Position numbers and translations under genes: made by a program
Part shown: positions 57,245-64,000 of the stretch, one piece after another
Layout: the number at the start of each line of letters is the position of its first letter
Position numbering within the stretch: the first letter of the stretch is position 1
Notes under the pieces: model-generated
The model's input: the letters and a program-made list of their open reading frames with translations, nothing else
Told to the model about the DNA's origin: nothing
Databases searched by the model: none
DNA from: Paulownia fortunei
Taxonomy: Eukaryota > Streptophyta > Magnoliopsida > Lamiales > Paulowniaceae
Assembly: GCA_019321725.1 (NCBI GenBank)
Contig: CM033119.1
Span: 14,582,694-14,646,693 of the forward strand
Direction: 5' to 3'
Length of the DNA stretch: 64,000 nucleotides

Positions 57245-58640
57245 GTATTAGATACCGATTGTAGTACTCATCTATGCAAAGATTTGTAGGTGATGACAAG
57301 AAGCAAGGAGTTGAGTATAGGATAGTAGATCCTGAGGCTTGGAAATAAAGCAAAAGTATTGCATTAGCCATAGGAACTATCTACTTAGCGTTAGGAGATG
57401 GAAAAATGATAGTTTTAAATTCTTGTCTTTATATTTCTGAATTAATAAAAAACATTATCTCTATTCTAGTTTTAGATAGAGAGGGTTATTATTTTTCAAT
57501 AAAGTATGGAAACTATTCCATTTACTTTATTTCTTCTTTAGATCATGTTAGGACTTTGACAAATGATTTATATACTATCCAACCTACTAAATCCATCTTG
57601 CATATTCAACAAAGTAACAAACGTAAAATAGATGATCATAGTTCCATATACTTGTGGCATGCTAAACTAGGTCATATCTCTAAGAAAAGAATCAACAAGT
57701 TAGCTAACTTGCTTGGCCTTACGAAATTGTAATAAATGTCAACTTGTGAATCTTGCCTTAAGGGAAAGATGACCAAGTCACCATTTGTTGGACAAGTGGA
57801 GTGGGCTCCAAACCCTTTGGATTTGATTCATAAAGATGTATGCAGTCCACTAAGTGTTAGTGCCCAAGAAAACTACCATTATTTCATTAGTTTTACTAAC
57901 GATTAATCTATGTATGGGTATATGTATCTTTTAAGATACAAGTTTGAAGCTTTTGAAATGTTCAAAGATTTTAGGCATGAAGTGGAGAAACAAATTGGGC
58001 AAAGCATTAATACTCTTCTATCTAATCGAGGAGGTGAATACTTTAGCTTAGAGTTTCTTGATTATCTAAAAGAGAATGGGATTCTCTCGCATAGACTCTA
58101 TCTGTAACTCCACAACTAAATGGGGTCGCAGAGCGTAGGAATTGAACCCTGTTAGACATAGTTCGGTCCATGATGAGCTTCACTGGGATTCCTCTTTCAT
58201 TCTAGGGCTATGCTTTGGAAACGGCGACATTTATGTTAAACATAGTATCAAGTAAGTTGGTGCCCAAAATATCATATGACATATGGTGTGGCAAAACCCT
58301 TTCATACAAGTACCTTAGGGTATAGGGGTGCACTGCATACATGAAACAACTGGGGGAAGATAAGTTGGATGCTAGATCCATCTTATGTAAGTTTGTGGGG
58401 TTATCCAAATGAATCTATTAGACACTATTTCTATGACCCTTCAAAACAAAAGGTGTTTGTTTCAAGGAATACCATCTTCTTAAAGAATGAGTTAAAAAGG
58501 CAAGGTTGTAGGGCTTGAAGAAATTCAAGAACCACAAAGTATCCCACAAAAGATATTAGCGATAGAAACACCTAAAACTAACATTCCTATCACACAGCCT
58601 CCTAGGAGATCTAAAAGGATCTTGAGACTGCCTGAGAGGT
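57245..58640 (+). pseudogene. Copia protease remnant, pre-integrase and integrase of element J
   Basis: Protease VLDTDCSTHLCKDL at about 57247-57290 (altered DTG), NSCLYISELIKNIISILVLD (57412 on), then GAG-pre-integrase LWHAKLGHISKKRINKLANL (57652-57712) and CESCLKGKMTKSPFVG. The integrase core is split over frames: LLSNRGGEYFSLEFLDYLKE (58015-58075), a PQLNGVAE-like block (about 58110), and a PSKLVPKISYDIWCGK-like block (about 58250). A YPNESIRHYFYDPSKQKVF block follows (58400-58460) and then a PPRRSKRILRLPERYG-type linker at 58598-58640. Confidence 0.85.
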
Positions 58641-59160
58641 ATGGTCTTTTGTTGGAGTACAACAAGGAGGAGCATTCTTTAGATAATGATCCAAGGAATT
58701 ATAGAGAAGCAATGTCGGACATCGATTTAGGGAGATGGAAAAAAGCTATGCAAATTGAGATGTATATGAGGAAGCCAAAGGGATTCATATCCAGTGGGAG
58801 CGAGCAAAAGGTTTGTAAACCCTAGAGATCCAGTTATGAACTCAAACAAGCTTCCCGAAGTTGGAATCTTCAATTCAACGAGGTAATAAAATTATTTGAT
58901 GTCCTCAATAATCTAGATGAACCCTATGTGTATAACAAAGTTAGTGGGAGCACAATGACCTTTGTTGTCCTTTATGTTGATGACATACTACTTATTGGAA
59001 ATATCGTAGGGATGTTGCAATCAACAAAGGCTTGGTTGTCTACTCAGTTCTCCATGAAGGATTTGAAAGAAGCATCCTATATTTTGGGGATTAGGATTTA
59101 TAGAGTTAGGATGATCGGACTATCCTAATCCACATACATAGACAAAGTGCGAAAGAGGTT
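58641..59160 (+). pseudogene. Copia RT of element J with internal deletion
   Basis: NYREAMSDIDLGRWKKAMQI (58696-58760) begins the RT. Immediately afterwards comes RKPKGFISSGSEQKVCKP (about 58768-58822), a block normally over 100 residues further on. The part with the first catalytic aspartate is therefore deleted near 58765. LDEPYVYNKVSGSTMTFVVL, YVDDILLIGN (58975-59005) and WLSTQFSMKDLKEASYILGI (59032-59090) follow. The catalytic YVDD is intact, but the enzyme is not functional. Confidence 0.87.
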
Positions 59161-59923
59161 TAGCATGGAAGAATCCAAAAAAGGATTCATACCCATGAGT
59201 CATAAGGTTTCTCTTTCAAAGTTAATTCCCCAAAGACTCTGAAGGAAAAAGAAAGAATAACTCATATACCATATGCATCCGTAATTTGAAGTATTATGTA
59301 TGTAATGTAATGTATGAGACCAAATGTCGCATATGCTCTGAGTGTCATGAACAGACATTAGTCCAAGCCGGGCGAAGAGTATTGAGAAGCCATAAAGATG
59401 ATCTTTAAGTACTTGCGAAGGATTAAGGATGTTTTCTTGGTTTACGAAAATATAAAACTGAAGCTAGAAGGCTTTATTGATTCTAGCTTTCAGTCCGATG
59501 TAGACGATTTGAAGTTAATATCAAGATTTGTATTCATGCTAAATAGTGGAGCGGTCAACTGGAAGAGTTCCAAGCTAAAGACAACTGCGGATTCACCACT
59601 AAAGCTGAATCATCGCAGCATGTGATGTAGTAAAAGAATGTGTTCAGATGAGGAACTTCATCCAATAATTAGGTGTAGTCCCTTCCATTGTTGATCCCTG
59701 TGATAACAATAGAGCTGTTGCGCAAGCAAAAGAGCCGAGATCCCATCAAGGATCCAAGCACATTAAGAGTGGATACTATTTGATACGCGTGATCAGTGGT
59801 AGAGGAGAGCGAGTGCCCTCGGTAGAAAATAAGCAAATTCACTGACAAAATACTTATCTCAAGTAGTATTTGAAGAATATCTTGAGAAAATATAGGTCTT
59901 AGATACATAGCCAATTGCCTCTA
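59161..59923 (+). pseudogene. Copia RNase H and Pol C-terminus of element J
   Basis: The RT-RNase H connection (GFIPMSHKVSLSKVN-like, 59180-59225; MRPNVAYALSVM near 59310) is followed by MIFKYLRRIKDVFLVY. The RNase H is GFIDSSFQSDVDDLKLISRF (59470-59530), SGAVNWKSSKLKTTADS, then a CDNNRAVAQAKEPRSHQGSK-like block (59700-59760) and an HEKIGLR-like tail. Stops or shifts near 59625, 59640 and 59780. Confidence 0.83.
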
Positions 59924-59938
59924 GGGCAAGTGGGAGAT
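59924..59938 (+). other. Polypurine tract of element J
   Basis: GGGCAAGTGGGAGAT(T) abuts the 3' LTR start. The same tract is found on the minus strand at 18979. Confidence 0.85.
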
Positions 59939-62169
59939 TGTTAGAGTAGTGTCCGATGAGTTAATTAGCGGTGAGCTTTTATACTCTTATAAAACCAGAC
60001 TTATTCATAATATTTAAATAAATAAAAGGTATTACTTTATCTTTAATTATTTTAATTAATTAGATAAAGTCCTTAGATCATTTTTAGCTGCGGGTATGGT
60101 CATGCATATGATGGTGATCATGGAATATACATTTATGGCTTTAATCATAAACATATTTTGAGTCAAGGGTTCATTGAGATGAGACATCGATAAGCCATAT
60201 AGACTCGCACACACGATGCATAATCGAAAGGAGAATGTCTCATTCCATAGATATTGGTGTAGTTACCCTAGTGCATGTGTGTGGGTGCTTATTAGGGAAC
60301 GAGTACACTGAACGGCCCATTGGAAAATTCTCAATTGGAAAGCATTATTTTTCGAATGAGAATTTTCTAGTTACGATAGTGCAGTAATTAGCCCTTTGAT
60401 TTGAGACACCATGGTGGTCTTATACATGACATCATACACTTTGATGTAATTCTTGATTGCATGACAATCATAAGGGGCTTAACTTGGGTATATGATTTTC
60501 ATGTATGGAGGTCAATGAGTAGCCAATAAAGGATTTGTCACCTATATTTTCATAGTCCTTGATCTCAAAAACCTTAGCCAATGCATGATGAATACTAGAC
60601 GTAGGGTTTTCTAGTAATTCATCAAAGGATCAGTGTGACTTGAAATGAAATCATAGTTATTAAGCCAAAATAAGGTTTGGACTAATAATCCTTGCCTTAG
60701 ACTTCCTCAGGAGATTAGTTGACAGAGGGACCATATTTGCATGGTACTTGTAACAGAAAAGGTTCACTTTCTATACATCTAAGACTAGGTAGTCAAGATG
60801 CACTGCTAGGTACTTCCCTTAATTTGCAAGGTTCTTGGAATTAAGGGATTAATTCCAAGTAAATTAATTAATTGGATTAATTAATCAAAATATTAAATTT
60901 ATTCATAAGTTGTAAAGGTTGTAAGCCCACTACTAGTTTAGTTGTGAACCTAATGGATCACACATAAATCAAGATGATCCACTTCTATATCTATTTTTGT
61001 AATCCAAAGTGTTGGATTAAGTTGATTAATGGAGATTAATCAACTTGAGTTATAATTAATTTAAACAGTTAAATTAATTAATTCAAATAAATAATATGAT
61101 TATGTATTTGAACCTAATAATAATTAGGGGCTCTTGAGAGTGAATTAATTAATTGATGGAGATCAATTATATTAGCTTAGGCTAAAATTAATTTAAGGAA
61201 TTAAATTAATTTATCCAATTAAAATAATAGAATTATTTTAATTAGGCCTAATATGATTAGGTGACCTATGATGGAACCAACTAATTAATTCATTGGATCA
61301 ATTAGTTGTATTGGGCTTTTTAATTAATTGATGGAGATCAATTAATTAGATTTTAATAAATTAATTAGAGTCCAAGCCCATGGGGTTAGAGGCCTATTAG
61401 GATTTTTCTTAATTACTAGAATTAACGAGTTCTAATAAAGATGGAAAGAAATTATCTTGAATAGAAAGAAATAAGAGATAATGAAGGAGAAGGTTTCCTA
61501 ATGTATTAGGGGATTAATTAGGGCAAGATTTGGAGACCTAATGAGATTAGGTCAAGACTACATTGTGTATATAAATACACAATGTAGGGGCCAAAAACTA
61601 CAAGCAAGAGAGCTAGAATTTTCGGCCCCATCTCCTCTTCCCCTTCTCTTTTTTTCTTTTCTTTTTTTTTTTGTTTTTGTATTCTATTACTAACTTCAAG
61701 AAAAATTACTCCATCAAAAGGTTCCATCCATTTTTACTTAAAAGGTTAATTCTTCCATCACTTGTTGATTCAAAAATTAATCTTCACTCTCAAATAGATT
61801 TAGAAGTAAGAAGTTAAAATTCACTAGTAAGGATTTTAAGCTTGTGGATCTACTCAAAAGTGTGGATACCGTTAGAGGAACTACACTTGGAGTCATTGAT
61901 GAATGTTTTGAGAAGCCATCGAAATTGTTCAAGAAGAGTTTGAGGAATCTGAATTCCTTCTTACCCTTCATCAACCGAATTGCTTGAAAGGTATAATCAT
62001 GAAACTTTAGTTGTTTAATTTTAATAAACGAGCAATCAGAAACGCCAACCAAAAATCACATCAAATCTGGGATATGCATATTTACATATAATGTATGATT
62101 TTATTTCAATTGTTGAAAAAATTTAAATTTTCATAGTGCTTACAATCTCGTGATTACGCGAACCCAATA
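59939..62169 (+). mobile_element. 3' LTR of element J (2,231 bp, subfamily I, complete)
   Basis: It begins TGTTAGAGTAGTGTCCG and ends ...TACGCGAACCCAATA at 62169. It parallels A3 through the whole shared part and serves as the reference for LTR borders in the window. U3 with AATTAATT-rich repeat units lies at about 60840-61400 (units near 61110 and 61250). The TATA box is inside a perfect palindrome at 61558-61587, and the pyrimidine-rich R region at 61630-61690. The reading frame on the opposite strand at 61518-61727 is an artefact of this tract. Confidence 0.88.
61558..61587 (+). promoter_or_regulatory. TATA box inside a 13-bp palindrome in the J LTR
   Basis: Left arm CTACATTGTGTAT (61558-61570), centre ATAA, right arm ATACACAATGTAG (61575-61587). 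The TATATAAAT box spans the centre. It is the probable core promoter of the copia element, followed by GGGGCCAAAAAC. Confidence 0.7.
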
Positions 62170-64000
62170 TTTTCAAGTGAGACACTCCCACTATCCCAAT
62201 GATTGTTAGATGAGTTTAAAATATATTATCCTCGCTAGAAGAAAATGAGCACCTCCTAAAGGATCTTGTAACTCATATAGTTTTAGATTTTCTTTGACTT
62301 CACATGTGCTCAAAAAAATCTTTCTTGAGGAAATCTACACTGTGTGACTTAAGTTGTATCATTTCTCCCTCAAGTTGTTCAGAACACTCCTCCTTGAACT
62401 TACATAGGCATAGACCCACTAATTTTGTCTTGCAGCTATGTCAAAGCTCATAAAAGGTTGGAGAATTCACTTTGAGACACACTTTTCATGAAGTAGGCCC
62501 TAGTCAAGATTATTTCATCCTAATTGAGATATATATCAATGTGCGCCATCATATATCTAGTCATTTTGAAGTGTTTGATTCCTCTTTCTTCACAAGCTCA
62601 TTTAGTTGCAAAGTATTTAGAATTATCATTGAACTTGCAACTTTATTTTCCTCATTTATGTATCCAAACTAATTAGACAAGATATTTTCACTTTCTATTA
62701 GTACATAAAACCTCATTGTTCATTTCCGTATGACTCTCAATCTTTGTCAAGAATCACTTGAAACGGTTTAGTACTTCTGACTAATGAGATCAAGAATATA
62801 CTAATTTGTAATGTAAATAGTTAAAAAAAAGGAAAATAAAATGCATTATTTAGTGCCTCACACTCAAAAGTCTACACTCATTTTAATGAACTAGTTCGAG
62901 AGAATAAGTAGCTCTTTTTCTTTCATCCAGCAGGCTTTTACCACTAGAAAAATTTATGCACAGGGTGATCTTAGCGAGTTAGCTAATAAAACCTCATCTA
63001 ACTAATACAATCATCCTCCTAACCTCGCATGCCATGGTAAAACTTATTAAATAATATCCATGGAAGAAGTAGAAAAAAATGTTATCTTAAGCTAGCCGCA
63101 TCACAAAGAAAAGTGACATATTTTGTAAAGGTCTCTTACATGAAATATGGACAAATTAAATTACTCAAGTAATGTCTTACAAGTGCATCAAGTCAATGGA
63201 CTATAGCGAATCTAGTGCATTTTTCACATCTCTAAAAAATAGCTCAAACCAATTATTAAGCTTGAAAAAATAGTTCATGCCCTTTACTAAGATTGAGATG
63301 GCACTTCGTACTCATAATGCTTCATCTTATGTGCTATTTAAACAAACAAGGTTGCATAGCACTCAATAATAGTCTGCTCAATATCTAATCTCGTACTATA
63401 TTTCACCAACTTCTACTTTTTATCAAAGAAGAGAATTTTAAACATTAGCAAATGAGAGAGTTTTAAGTAGTCAAACTTCATCTCAGTACAAATTACGAGT
63501 AAAGTAACCAATCTCATCATTGCACTTGACATTTGTTGGCTCTTAGTTGCCTCTCCCATAAGGTGACACGTCTTGTACTTTATCAGATCAATTTAAGGTT
63601 CTAGATTAAAATTTTGCTCTTATCAAGCTACATTTTACTTGGTTTACGTTGGTCGGCATGAGCGACAAGTATAACTACTTATGCATGTTCAGACTCTCAA
63701 CAATCAGTCTTAAGTTAGGTGATTTTGTCGAACGTTTACTGTAGTTAATGAGAACACAAATTAGAAATATTGATAAGTCAGCTCAAACTAGAACCTTTTA
63801 CTTATGAACGAGCTCATATCACAAAATAGAGTTCAAACCCTTTGATTAAATTATTGTGTTTTCAACTTAAACAAATTAAAGCGCAAATTTAATTTTTGAT
63901 CCATTCGTATATTGTCAACATCTAAGTCGCGATAATATTGAACAACTTAAAGTCTTGTGTTAGCAGCTTAAACAAATTAAAGTGCAAACATTACTCTTAG
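62170..64000. other. Unassigned sequence downstream of element J
   Basis: AT-rich. Both strands were read; no LTR border, pol domain or known gene was recognised. A 67-codon frame at 62472-62672 has no recognisable motif. On the minus strand 62250-62500 has a more gene-like composition but no domain. Two near-identical 22-bp stretches (CTTAAACAAATTAAAGCGCA at 63866 and 63967) lie 101 bp apart. It may be an older element or host intergenic DNA. Confidence 0.4.

Noticed and set aside
61518..61727. Lysine/glutamate-rich frame on the minus strand
   Set aside because: It is the translation of the reverse of a pyrimidine tract in the LTR.
62472..62672. 67-codon frame as a small gene
   Set aside because: No recognisable domain, no promoter or homologue visible; chance frame in AT-rich DNA is as likely.

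Overview
This is an AT-rich window of plant nuclear DNA, almost certainly from a flowering plant, made of decayed transposable elements stacked on one another. The evidence is the mix of families: Ty1/copia elements primed by initiator tRNA-Met, Ty3/gypsy elements of the plant-specific Athila, Tat (second RNase H) and Tekay/Del chromovirus types, and a plant L1-type LINE with RT, zf-RVT and RNase H domains. I found no intact host gene, no tRNA or rRNA gene and no CRISPR array. Almost every coding block has stop codons or frameshifts, so nearly everything is annotated as pseudogene or repeat. All family assignments come from motifs read in the sequence; no database search was run.

Layout. 1-2375: Tat-type gypsy fragment (+) with PR, RT, RNase H and a second RNase H. 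2376-16973: a series of copia LTR, leader, LTR, leader, LTR, then gag, PR and IN (+); a 2.4-kb solo gypsy LTR with a 5-bp duplication sits in the first leader. 16974-19467: the 3' end of a minus-strand copia element. 19468-24893: Tekay-type gypsy 'B' (-). 24894-28758: Athila-type gypsy 'C' (-), fused to B. 28759 to about 34960: Tekay-type gypsy 'D' (-), a sister of B with its 3' LTR. 34947-48898: copia element 'E' (+), split at 36815 by a 10.6-kb Athila-type element 'F' (36820-47415, +). 48899 to about 56100: a 5'-truncated LINE (-) that was hit twice by solo copia LTRs (K1, K2). About 56105-62169: copia element 'J' (+) ending in a complete 3' LTR. 62170-64000: unassigned sequence.

The most interesting content lies inside F, between its integrase and its 3' LTR. 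There I read a nearly full-length, apparently intron-free but disabled copy of a LONELY GUY (LOG) gene, which encodes the cytokinin-activating phosphoribohydrolase. Just upstream is an unrecognised accessory reading frame behind its own TATA-like box. This looks like host-gene capture by an LTR retrotransposon. Secondary points are the tandem AATTAATT-rich repeats in the copia U3, a TATA box inside a 13-bp palindrome in one LTR subfamily, GC-rich hairpins in the copia leaders, and several datable nested insertions.
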